Shown piece by piece: positions 1 to 9,365 of a stretch of 64,000 nucleotides of DNA. Numbering within the stretch: the first letter of the stretch is position 1; each line of letters opens with the position of its first letter. The notes beneath the pieces are model-generated. The model did not search any database and was not told the origin of the DNA. It saw only the letters and a list, made by a program, of their open reading frames with translations. Source of the stretch: Pegoplata infirma (taxonomy: Eukaryota; Arthropoda; Insecta; Diptera; Anthomyiidae); NCBI GenBank assembly GCA_963921195.1, contig OY992536.1:233342023-233406022 (forward strand). Direction: 5' to 3'. Both the position numbers and the translations under genes were made by a program.

Positions 1-227
1 GTCAATCCATGGAAGATGCTTAAATATATTAGGCTAAGTAAACTCGATGAGACATATATGGAGACATAAATCATCATTTACCAGGAAGGCAGTAGTGAAT
101 TATGATTAATATGTAAAGCAGCCAACAACAAAAACCAACCCCCCCCCCCCCCCCCCTTTTCGAGGTATCACTTTGGATCAGGAACTGGTCTTGTGGACAT
201 TACGTCAACCTCTTAACCTAACCTAAC
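1..227. other. Left-edge sequence, no recognised feature apart from poly-C
   Basis: AT-rich sequence with no reading frame or repeat that I can assign, except for the C run and three TTAACC/CCTAA steps at 212-230 adjoining the foldback arm. Confidence 0.4.
139..156 (+). repeat. Poly-C run (18 C)
   Basis: An uninterrupted run of 18 cytosines followed by TTTT. Poly-C runs also occur inside the mini-me/HINE copies here (near 11730 and 18365), so this may be a remnant of one. Length is likely unreliable in sequencing. Confidence 0.8.
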
Positions 228-697
228 CTAATTCAAGTGGTTACAGAATTATAATACGGAGTAAAATGCCTCTCTAATAAGGTACCAAAGACTGAAATCG
301 GTTGAAAATCAGCCAAGTTATTACAACTTCCCCAGGCATCTAACGTATGGCGGAACACTTGATTAAGCAATATAATACGATTTTGGAAATTCATTGAAAT
401 TTTCTACTGTAATAACATTTTTTTATTCTTCAAGTTTAAATGTAATTAGGTGACAAGTATTTTTCATATTGTGTTTTGCTAACATTTTTTAAATTAGTGC
501 TAAAAATGCCTGCATTTTCAACACCCTTTTGAAATCTCTATTTAAAAAAAAAAATTCTTTTTTATACCCTCCACTCTAGTGATAGAGGGTATATATAAGT
601 TTGTCATTCCGTTTGTAACACCTCGAAATATTGGTCTAGGACCCCATTAAGTATATATATTTATGGTCCTCGATCGATTTTAAGTCGATCTACCGAT

Positions 698-750
698 GTC
701 CGTCCGTCCGTCCGTCCGTCCGTCCGTCCGTCCGTCTGTCTGTCTGTCCG
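698..750 (+). repeat. (GTCC)n/(GTCT)n microsatellite inside HINE copy A
   Basis: About 13 GTCY tetranucleotides, mostly GTCC then GTCT. This is the second proto-microsatellite of mini-me elements, expanded here relative to the copies at 2540, 11450 and 18065. Confidence 0.9.
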
Positions 751-1199
751 TAGAAAACACGCTAACTTTTGAAAGACTTTACAGAGGCTACTGAAGTTTG
801 GCATATATGTTTATCATTTACCTGGTCAGGTTGGTATTGCAATCCAGCCAAATCGGTCCAGTGGTTCAAAAGTTATGAGCAAAAGAGTAAATTTCGGCAA
901 GGGTGTTTCGCGAATTTACGGGATAAAAAACACGATAACTTGCGAAAGACAATAATGAGACCACTGAAGCTTTGCATGTATCTTTGCCGTTCCCCGGGTC
1001 TGTTTGGTTTTGAATTTCAGCTCAATCGGTCCAGTGGTTCAAAAGTTATATGCAAAACCTGAATTTCAGATTAGTTTCATCTAAAATGCCACGTGTTTTA
1101 ACAAGTTTTAAAAGCATTGGTGGTAACTAAACAATGCTTTTCAAACTTGTTTAATTTTAAAGCAATGCTTTTTAAACTTGTTTAGTTTTAAAAGCATTG

Positions 1200-1470
1200 G
1201 TAACTTAAAAATTACACTCGAAAAAAAAATTTAGTTTTTTTTATAAAAATGACAATATTTTGTGTACATACGTACGTGCATTCACTCAGAAATATTTTTA
1301 CAGTAAAAAAATACATTACACTCAAAAAAAATTTTACACTCAAAAAAAAATTAGTATTTTTTTTTTTTTTTTAATTACAAAAAAAAAGAGTTTTCTACTC
1401 AAAATAAAATATTTCTAATCAAAATTGTTAATTTTTTCACGTTAAAAAATGTACTACGCTTTAAAAAAAT
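1200..1470 (+). repeat. ACACTCAAAAAA-type degenerate tracts inside HINE copy A
   Basis: Several ACACTCAAAAAAA motifs, some in direct succession, with A/T runs. The same motif forms the terminal repeat of elements at 22031-22913 and 23611, so this may be debris of that family inserted in the HINE body. Confidence 0.45.
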
Positions 1471-2049
1471 GTATTGTGGAGGGTATTCATAGATTCGGCA
1501 AAGTCGAATTTAACTTTTCTACTTGTTTTGTTTTAAAATTTAGAAATGCCAAAAAAATATTAGACTGAAATATGAATAATGAAAAAATGTTATTACAGTA
1601 GAAAATTTCAATAAATTTAAAAAAAGGGACTCGTATTTTTTAATAAAGTTGTATGGCACACGCTAGATGCCTGGGGAAGTTGTAATAACTTGGCTGATTT
1701 TCAACCGATTTTAGTTTTTAGTTCCTTATTAGAAAGGTATTTTACTCCACATCATAATTCTGTAATCACTTGAATTAAAACTTAACTTAAAATACCAAAA
1801 AAATTGCGAAAACAGAAAAAAATTCATATTTTTCCTTGTAATCCGTTTTTTAAACTTCAAGTACCATGCTAAACGCCTTACACATGTCCGATCGTCCTAA
1901 ATTTTTGTGAGACGTATATTTACCTCCAAGTGAATATATGTAGGGTAAGTTAGGGTCAGTATCTACCAATTTTTTTTTTGGAGCTCCATATAAAATAAAT
2001 CAGAGCCAAAACATAAAAGGTGCAATTTTAAAAATTAAAAAAAAAATAG

Positions 2050-2460
2050 AAAGAATTGTGATCACATCTCGAGTTATGGCTTAGAAGTTGCGTAATTAAG
2101 AGTAGAATTTTTATAGTTTTTTACAAAAAAATCGAAGGTTTCGGACTTTTTCAAAAAGTCGTTTTTAATTTTTAAACGTCAAAAAATAAGTGATAATTAC
2201 TTCGAATAATTTTTTCATATTTTTTTTCTAAAACTACATTTAAATACCAACAAAACCTTGTCCAACTTTTTTTAAATATCTATATTTCAAAATTAATTAA
2301 AAATTTAAATTTTTTAATTTTTTGGAGAAAATCGCCATTTTGAAAAATTGATTACTCAACACCATCTTGGAATAAAAGGCTGAAAATTGGTGTCCAAGTT
2401 GCATTTAATAAGGACTAAGACATACCCAAAAATAAAATAAATCGAAAGGGGTAGGGTCTA
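2050..2460 (+). repeat. Dispersed repeat R (AAAAAATAAGTGATxATTACTT family), copy 1
   Basis: Non-coding repeat containing GGACTTTTTCAAAAAGTC, a palindrome, then TTTTTAAACGTCAAAAAATA and AAAACTACATTTAAATACCA. Related copies are at about 3025-3660 (split by a MITE), 14610-14720 and 19250-19570. It often lies directly before a HINE core, so it may be one arm of a larger element. Confidence 0.6.
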
Positions 2461-2489
2461 AAAGTGAGTGATTTGGCTTGGAATGCCCC

Positions 2490-3017
2490 ATATATATTAT
2501 TGATCTATGATCGATTCTAAGTCGTTCTATGAATATCCGTCCGTCCGTCTGTATAAAGAACGATTCAGTCCAAAATAAAAGAGCTAGACCCCTGAAAATT
2601 GGTAAGAATATGTCTAATGTTCATAGGCCGGTTAAGTTCGGAAATAGGCAAAATCGGGCCAGGGGGAAAAAGTTCCCCCTTAACGAACTAAAAAAACCTA
2701 TTAAAAAACGCCATTTTTACATATTTTTTTTGCCATTTTTGTTAAGTAAATGAAACCTTTTTGTGTCAGAGGGAGTTTTAACTCCTGAACTTAGACCCTG
2801 GGGCTGGAAAATTTAGTTTTTTCTGAGAAAATGGTATTACTAAATTGCAAAAAACATAATAAATAAATTAGTTAACATATATCGCGATGGGGAAAGTATC
2901 CCCCACCACCCCCACCAAGCCCCCCCCCAACCAAAAGCTACCCTGGATTTTTTATATGTTATAACGTTTTGGAGGGTATCATAGATTCGGCATAGCCGAA
3001 TTTAACACTCTCACTTG
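2490..3017 (+). mobile_element. mini-me/HINE-like element, copy B, 5' end missing
   Basis: Begins in the TATATA tract (ATTGATCTATGATCGATTCT), then a short GTCY tract and a body with CAGTCCAAAATAAAAGAGCT and AGGGGGAAAAAGTTCCCCCT. It ends with GGAGGGTATC, the ATTCGGCATAGCCGAAT hairpin and CACTCTCACTTG. Just upstream, GGAATGCCCC (2480-2489) is the tip of a foldback like that at 9460-11403, so the 5' end was probably lost with that insertion. Confidence 0.7.
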
Positions 3018-3024
3018 TTTTTAT

Positions 3025-3660
3025 AACATCGAAAGTTTCTGACTTTTTCAAAAAGTCGATTTTAATTTTTAAACGTTAAAAAATAAGTGATACCCAGTGA
3101 TACCCAGCAAAAACTTCCATTACCAAGTAATTATCTTTGGGATTTATAACGAAAATGAGTAACTAGTTACGTCCCAATTTTATTATTAATTACTTTAACA
3201 AGGCGATGTCATTGGAGGCAAGGCCTTCTTTGTTCGCTTACGAAAAAGCTAACAAATAATAGCCCATTCCTAGCTCGCTTACGAAAAGTTAAAAAAGCAA
3301 CTGCATTGTTTGTTTGGTTGCTCTTATTAAATGAGAGAAAATAAATTAAGAGTAAAATTGTGTTTTATATATTTTTATGAAACTTAACTCGTTTTAAAAT
3401 TCAGATTGCAAATCATTTACATCGTAAGATAAAAGTAAGGCCTTTTTTTTGGGGTATAAAGTAACTTAGCGAGTAATTAGCACTCATTACCAGGTAATTA
3501 AATTGGGAATGGGTACTCATTACCTAGTTTTTGCTGGGTATCGAAACATTTTTAATTTTTTTTTCTAAAACTACATTTAAATACCAACTTTTTTTAAGAT
3601 ATCGATATTTTTCACTGGTCAAAATTAAAAATGAAAAAATCTAATTTTTAAAATTACTCA
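3025..3660 (+). repeat. Dispersed repeat R, copy 2, interrupted by a MITE
   Basis: Matches copy 1: the TTTCAAAAAGTC palindrome, TTAAAAAATAAGTGATA, then after the insertion TTTTTTTCTAAAACTACATT. The break lies exactly at the TA-flanked element 3103-3538, and the sequence rejoins as expected from the other copies. Confidence 0.65.
3103..3538. mobile_element. MITE with CCCAGCAAAAACT termini, TA flanks
   Basis: 436 bp starting CCCAGCAAAAACT and ending AGTTTTTGCTGGG, a perfect 13-bp terminal inverted repeat flanked on both sides by TA. Subterminal inverted motifs (TTACCAAGTAATT, TTACCAGGTAATTA) continue the symmetry. A diverged relative is at 55344-56076 with AT flanks. No coding capacity. The superfamily is not assigned; a 2-bp duplication with CCC ends is unusual. 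Confidence 0.75.
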
Positions 3661-3665
3661 ACACT

Positions 3666-4119
3666 GACTTAGAATATATATTTTTGATCAGTGATCGATT
3701 TTAAGACAAAATCGGACTAAGGGGGAAAAAGTTTCCCCTTGGAGAACTACACTAACCTCTGAAAAACACCATATTTTTACATGATTTTTGTGTTTTTGTT
3801 AAACAAATGCAACATTTTTATGCTACAAGAAGTTCGATGTTCGGCATTTGGACCCAGTGAATTAGAAAATGTCGCTTTTTCGGTGCGCCCACCTTTTGTT
3901 GGCGTGAATTAAAAAAAAAAATTGTTTAAATAATGATGAACTTGTATTTCTTTAAAGCAAAAATCATAAGAATGTAATTTTAAACATATATTTTGAGGCG
4001 AAATTTGGCCATAAATTATTACTCACAACCCTCCCCCCACCAAAAAATAAGAAAACGCACCTGGAACATGTTGAAGGGAATAAAAGATCCGGTATAGCTG
4101 AATTTCACACTCTTAGTCG
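3666..4119 (+). mobile_element. mini-me/HINE-like element, copy C, decayed
   Basis: Has TTTTGATCAGTGATCGATTT, then joins directly to AAAATCGGACTAAGGGGGAA, so the GTCY tract and first half of the body are deleted. The 3' hairpin is eroded (GGTATAGCTGAA) and is followed by CACTCTTAGTCG. Confidence 0.6.
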
Positions 4120-5643
4120 TTTTTACAATATTTTTAAAATTTAAATTATTTTGCTTCAAAAAAAATCTGTTTTTGACTAGCAACGATATGTCTATCTTGC
4201 AACAAATGAAATAAAGTAAAAATGTATATTAAGCTATATGAAATAATAAAAAAAAAATAACATTTAATTTTTAATTTTCCAGTTCAATAAATATTTTAAA
4301 ATTAACATGTGTGCATAAACAAAAATTTTGCCTAAGGATAGGCTTTAAAAATAATTTGATTTAATACTAAATTACACTGTGCTACAAATGACCAAAAATA
4401 AAATATGCAGGGGTTCTCATATGAAAATTCGGGTTGGTTGGAGTCCATAGAGTACTTATGTACTCATAGTTTTTCTGGATCACTTCGTTAAGTACGTTTT
4501 TTATTGGCAAATGTGTTGAAAAACGGCAATTCTTAAATTACAACTTTAAAAAATTATTACTTTGTTAGTTTGCAACCGATTTTCGATTTTATGGATTCTT
4601 TTGAAAGGTATAAGTCTTACCTTTCAAACAAAACAAAAATATTAAAAATCGATCAAGAATTGGCTGAGCTACGATCGTTTAAGTTAAAAAAAATCCAATT
4701 TTTTGAAAAATTTGTCATGTTCTTTATACTCTAAGTTGAAAGTGCATCATTAAACAATTTTTGTTTTATTTTTGTATAAAAGTATAGTAAAGTAGCTTTC
4801 TAAAACACCAAAAAACATAACAATCGGTTAAAAAATGAATGAGTTATGCTAAGTTTTGTGATAGGACATTTTTATTTTTTTTCAGAAATGCTTGTAATTC
4901 AGGTATTATTCATAAATCTTATTGCTAGTAGTAATTTTATGTGCCTATGCATATAAACAAGAGATGGTAACATAATTAGATTTGTGCGTGATTGACACAT
5001 GATTACAAGTGAGCGAGATTGAAAATCAATTTTACTCACGTGGTTGTGAGTGAGTGGAATAAAAAAATGCGCGTGTCAGTTGCTTCTAAATCCCATTTAT
5101 AATTTTTTGGTTTTGTTTGAAAAATATGAGTGTTACTTCTTAAAAACAAAAATATTGAGAATAAATTGAAGATAGGCTCGTTTAAGTAAAAAATCTTTTT
5201 TGAAAAGTAATACCTGCAACATTTTTATGACAGAAAAAGTTGTACGTTCGCAAACATTTTTGGTAAAATTGTAGGATCATTTGATGGAAATTTTACCTAT
5301 TTATAAATAAACGTCTGAGGCATTCCACACCAAATATCCAGCAAAAAAAAAACATGTGTACCGTAAATTTCTGAACAGGTTGTGTGAATAGCCCTATATG
5401 GAGCTAAGAAAATTGCGTTTTTGGTTTTAAAATTTTTCAAAAACTTGACTTAGGAGGTCAAATATTGGAAAAATGGTAAAATTTGTGTTGAGTTACCTTG
5501 TTTAAATATTTATTAAATTAAAACGGAATGCACCACAATCTCAAACATCGATTAAATTTTTTTTTTTGGAAAATTTTCAGAATTAGTTCTGAAATTTTTG
5601 CATTTTTAAAAAAAGTCATTAATCAAAAACCCGGCGACTTTTT

Positions 5644-6563
5644 TTATACCCTCCACTTAAGGTGGCTTCAGACCATAATATTTGTAATAATATCTGTCAA
5701 AATTTTGTGTAAAACCTATAAAATAGTATGGTGTAAACACAAATCGGTATAAAACCAAGAGAAATACGGATTGAAAAATGACAAGCGGATACGTATTCTC
5801 ATTTTTAGAAATTTCTCTAAAATGAGAAAACGTATACGCTTTTCGTAAGATCAGGGTTGTATTTATTTTGATAATATTTAAAATGTGATGGTGTAAATAC
5901 ACAAAGGATTTTTTAAAAGATTTTTTGACAAGCGGAGAAAATTTCGTATTATTTAAGATACGTATTTTCTTACGACTCAGTATTATAGTCTGAAGTGGGC
6001 TTTAGTGATAGAGGGTATATATAAGTTTGCCATTCTGTTTGTAACTCATCGAAATATCGATCTGGGACCCCATAAAGTATATATATTCATGATGCCCGAT
6101 CGATTTTAAGACATTCTAGCGATGTCCGTCTGTCCGTCTGTCTGTCTGTCTGTCTGTGGAAAATGCTGTCGCGGACAAAATATTGCACAGAGATGACTGA
6201 AACTTAACATATATATTGGAAGTTCTCCCGAGAAGTTTGGTATTGCATTTGAGCGATATCGGTTCAGCCTCAAAAATTTCAGTACATTCAACATAACCTA
6301 AAAACACAAAATGCTTTAATTCGGCTTCTGGTTGGCATATGTGAACATAATTGAACACCAAATGGTATTTAAAAAAGTACGAACACAAAAAAAGAAAAAA
6401 ATCGCAGATTTTTTTTTACCAAAATTTTTTTTCGCGGAAATTTTTTTTTTCAAATTTTTTTTTTTTTTTCAAAAGTAATTTCCTTTTAAATAAAGTTTTT
6501 TGCAATAATCTTTTTGAAATTGTGGAGGGTATCACTACATTCGGCAAGGCCGAATTTAACTTT
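5644..6563 (+). mobile_element. mini-me/HINE-like element, copy D, split by a Tourist-like MITE
   Basis: TATACCCTCCACTT is separated from TAGTGATAGAGGGTATATAT by the MITE at 5660-6001. The element continues with CCCATAAAGTATATATA, CGATCGATTTTAAGACATTC and a GTCT-rich microsatellite (6124-6158), and ends GGAGGGTATCACTACATTCG, a GGCAAGGCC hairpin and AATTTAACTTTG. The body differs from the B/E/H type and resembles copy A, so two HINE subfamilies are present. Confidence 0.72.
5660..6001. mobile_element. Tourist-like (PIF/Harbinger) MITE with TTA duplication
   Basis: 342 bp. The left end is AGGTGGCTTCAGACCATAAT; the right end complements to AGCCCACTTCAGACTATAAT. It is flanked by TTA at 5657-5659 and 6002-6004. 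Removing it restores the HINE 5' end seen in copy A, which fixes the boundaries. Internal inverted motifs include ATGGTGTAAACACA and ATGGTGTAAATACAC. Confidence 0.82.
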
Positions 6564-6820
6564 GTCTATCCACACAAATAAATTCAGATATATGTTTTTT
6601 TGAGAAAATCGCATTTGAATATTAATTTTCATAACAATTTTGTAATTTGCTTGTATTTTCTTGTTTCAACGTAGCGAATGACTATTAAATATTTGCATTA
6701 GTCATACGCTACGTTGAACCAAGCAAATTACCAAATTGTCATGAAATTCAAAATTCAAATGCGATTTCTCGAAAATAACGAAAAAAACACATTACAATTT
6801 TTTTGTGTGGATAGACAAAC

Positions 6821-7287
6821 TAGAGATGGGAACATGAGCAGATAAGAGCGTGAGTGTGACTGAATTCAATTTTACTCACGTGATTGTGAGTGAGTGTGAG
6901 AAAGATTATTGCGTGAAAGAGTGAGCGTGAGTTAATTTTTTTGCGTGAGTTTGCGTGATTTATTTTCTCTTCATATTTCCTTTCATTCCAAAAAAAGCAA
7001 CAAAAAAAATGTAAAATTTTGCTTAACTTCAGATTTCGTCCCGAAAAAATCAAAACAAATGTAAAATTTTAGATTTTGCTGAAAATTTTGAAAGATTTTT
7101 GAAATTATTTTTAGTATAAATAAGAATATCGTGAGTGTGAGTCAACGTTAGCGTGAGTGACTCTTGCATCGGCGTACGTGAGTGTGAGTTGTACTAAATT
7201 TACAGACGTGATTGTGAGTGAGTGTTAGAAGAAAAATTATGCTCGTGATTGAGTGAAAGTTAAAATTCACTCACGTGACCATCTCTT
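6821..7287. mobile_element. hAT-like MITE rich in GTGAGT repeats, TSD AGACAAAC
   Basis: Starts TAGAGATGG and ends CCATCTCTT, flanked by perfect 8-bp duplications AGACAAAC (6813-6820 and 7288-7295). Excision restores GTGTGGATAGACAAACATCT, the sequence in the intact foldback at about 62305. The body is packed with degenerate GTGAGTGTGAGT/CTCACTCAC motifs. TAGAG fits the hAT YARNG start. Confidence 0.85.
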
Positions 7288-8110
7288 AGACAAACATCTA
7301 ATCTTTAAAAAAAAATTAAAAAAAAAAAAAACAAATGTGGCCGGATTTTTTATAAATTGACTTTTTTAAAAAATGGAAAATTTCAGAACTGGTTCTGAAA
7401 TTTTTTTTTATTTCACTCACACTTTTTTATTCCACTGACACTCACTCACAACGACTTGAGTAAAATTGATTTTCAATCTCGCTCACTTGTGATCATGTGT
7501 CAATCACGCACAAATCTTATTATGTTACCATCTCATGTTTATATGCATAGGCACATAAAATTACTACTAGCAATAAGATTTATAAATAATACCTGAATTA
7601 CAAGCATTTCTGAAAAAAATTAAAAATGTCCTATCACAAAACTTAGCATAACTCATTCATTTTTTAACCGATTGTTATGTTTTTTGGTGTTTTGGAAAGC
7701 TACTTTACTATACTTTTATACAAAAATAAAACAAAAATTGTTTAATGATGCACTTTCAACTTAGAGTATAAAGAACAAGACAAATTTTTCAAAAAATTTG
7801 ATTTTTTTTAACTTAAACGATCGTAGCTCATCCAATTCTTGATCGATTTTTAATATTTTTGTTTTTTTAAAAGGTAAGACTTATACCTTTCAAAAAAAAT
7901 TCATAAAATCGAAAATCGGTTGCAAACTAACAAAGTAATAATTTTTTAAAGTTGTAATTTAAGAATTGCCGTTTTTCAACACATTTGCCAATAAAAAACG
8001 TACTTAACGAAGTGATCCAGAAAAACTATGAGTATATCAGTACTCTATGGACTCCAACCAACCCGAATTTTCATATGAGAACCCCTGCATATTTTTGGTG
8101 TAGCACAGTG

Positions 8111-8813
8111 TTATTAAATGTGCAAATTCACTTGTTCTTAAATTGCACAAAAATTAATCATTAAAACATGACATGAATAAAGTTACATGCCGACAACAAC
8201 AAAAAAACATACATTATATTAACATTTTCGCAATTTGTTGCATACCTTAAGGCTAGCAATTATTATAAAAAAAGATGTATATATTAGGGGGAAAAAATAT
8301 GAAAAAACAGCATAAAAAGCTTTAAAAATATTTAGCTTAAACGAAAGATTATTTAAGACTCATACCCTTTTAAAACTAAAATTTTAGTTATTTAAGGATA
8401 AAATCCTTTAATACCTTAAATCAACAAAAGGAAATTGCCTAAATGTGGGAAATTTAAGTAGTGCTTTTCTAAACTCCAGACGCCATCTTGATTTTGCTCA
8501 TTTATTCCTTTATTTTTTTTTTTTTCAAATCAGTTTTGGTATGATTTTTGTCATAGTCGTCTTTATGGTCGGTCGACTTTTGTCGTAGTACAAGTCTACA
8601 ATGGTCCATTTCTATTTTTTCTTTTTCCTTTTTGACATAACTGTCATAGTGGTTGTCACAAACACTAACCTAAATTCATTTATACTTATGCTGTTGTTTA
8701 AGAGACTGTTATTGTTTTGAGGGTACTTCTTAAGAGGGAGGTTTGCCATGTAGAACATTTTGAGTTTATTCTAAACGAAAATGCAAAAACTCATTTTATC
8801 ACTTCGTGTGTAT
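8111..8813. other. Intron sequence without recognised feature
   Basis: AT-rich, apparently unique sequence between the TTA-flanked foldback and the hAT-like foldback. No reading frame over 60 codons and no repeat that I could match elsewhere in the window. Confidence 0.5.
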
Positions 8814-9365
8814 TAGGGTGGGGCGATTTGAGCATCTTAATGGGCGCTTCGCGTTTCTGATTCTTGGGATTTTACTGAGCAAAAATGTCAATTAGACCAT
8901 ACGTCTACGGTGAAAATCGAGCCTCCCGATTTTGACTTGAAGTTTTTTCTCAGACTTAATTTTTTCGGAAAATTTGCAAATTTTCTTGGGCTCATATATC
9001 GTAAACTATTTGAAATTTTGACTTCTTTTCAAAAGTAAAGTTGTATCTTTTGCCTCGGGCTACAATTTCTATTAACATATTACTTAGAAAAACCTTCGTT
9101 GTCATGGTTAAAAAGTCAAAAATGTAGAAAATTCACCACTTTTTGTAATTTTTTTTGATATTTTGGCCTATAACAGCCAAACCATTGAGATTTTTGATCC
9201 AATACTAAGACAAAAATTGCAGCCAAGACAATAGTTAAGAACTCTCTAGTACATTAGAACAGTTTTGGCCTTGTGAAAGTGCAAATTTTTTGTGAAAATA
9301 TTGATAAATTACCATTTTCAGTTGTTCCTATCGCAAAATCATAAAAATGTTCTATTTCTTATTTT

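Larger units (their letters stand above)
564..1525 (+). mobile_element. mini-me/HINE-like element (Helentron-associated, DINE-1-like), copy A
   Basis: Starts with TATACCCTCCACTC and a short hairpin to GAGGGTATATATAAG. It continues through the CCCATTAAGTATATATA tract, a core with CGATCGATTTTAAG and a GTCY microsatellite, and ends GGAGGGTATTCATAGATTCG followed by the TTCGGCAAAGTCGAA hairpin and a CTTG terminus. This is the layout known for mini-me and related non-autonomous Helentrons of flies. The body carries two diverged ~135-bp direct repeats (about 765-895 and 925-1065), each with CGGTCCAGTGGTTCAAAAGT. Confidence 0.75.
228..1785. mobile_element. Foldback repeat with a HINE nested between its arms
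   Basis: The left arm (about 228-560) and right arm (about 1530-1785) are inverted copies. AATTCAAGTGGTTACAGAAT near 230 pairs with the complement near 1770, and TTACAACTTCCCCAGGCATC near 320 pairs with the complement near 1670. Arms are about 85-90% alike by eye. A mini-me/HINE copy (564-1525) occupies the centre. A third copy of the arm sits at 14383-14560, so this is a dispersed family. Ends and TSD are not resolved. Confidence 0.65.
5317..7409. mobile_element. GAGGCATTCCACACC foldback, copy 1, right arm truncated
   Basis: The left arm runs GAGGCATTCCACACCAAAT through ACGGAATGCACCACAATCTC to AACCCGGCGAC at about 5637. The palindromic core (6585-6820, AAATCGCATTTGAAT...CAAATGCGATTT) and part of the right arm (7288-7409) follow. 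The distal right arm is missing. It is interrupted by a HINE (5644-6563) and a hAT-like MITE (6821-7287). The intact copy is at 61618-62703. Confidence 0.7.
4375..8110. mobile_element. Large foldback element with ~0.7-kb arms, TTA target duplication
   Basis: Begins CACTGTGCTACA and ends TGTAGCACAGTG, flanked by TTA on both sides (4372-4374, 8111-8113). Left arm 4375 to about 5085 and right arm about 7415-8110 are inverted copies along their length, for example TTGCAACCGATTTTCGATTT near 4570 against its complement near 7910. The TWA duplication fits PIF/Harbinger-like elements. The 2.3-kb middle holds a truncated GAGGCATTCC foldback, a HINE and two MITEs. No transposase frame remains. Confidence 0.75.

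Noticed and set aside
205..232. Three TTAACC/CCTAA steps resembling the insect TTAGG telomere repeat
   Set aside because: Only about three units, continuous with a foldback arm, and flies lack TTAGG telomeres.
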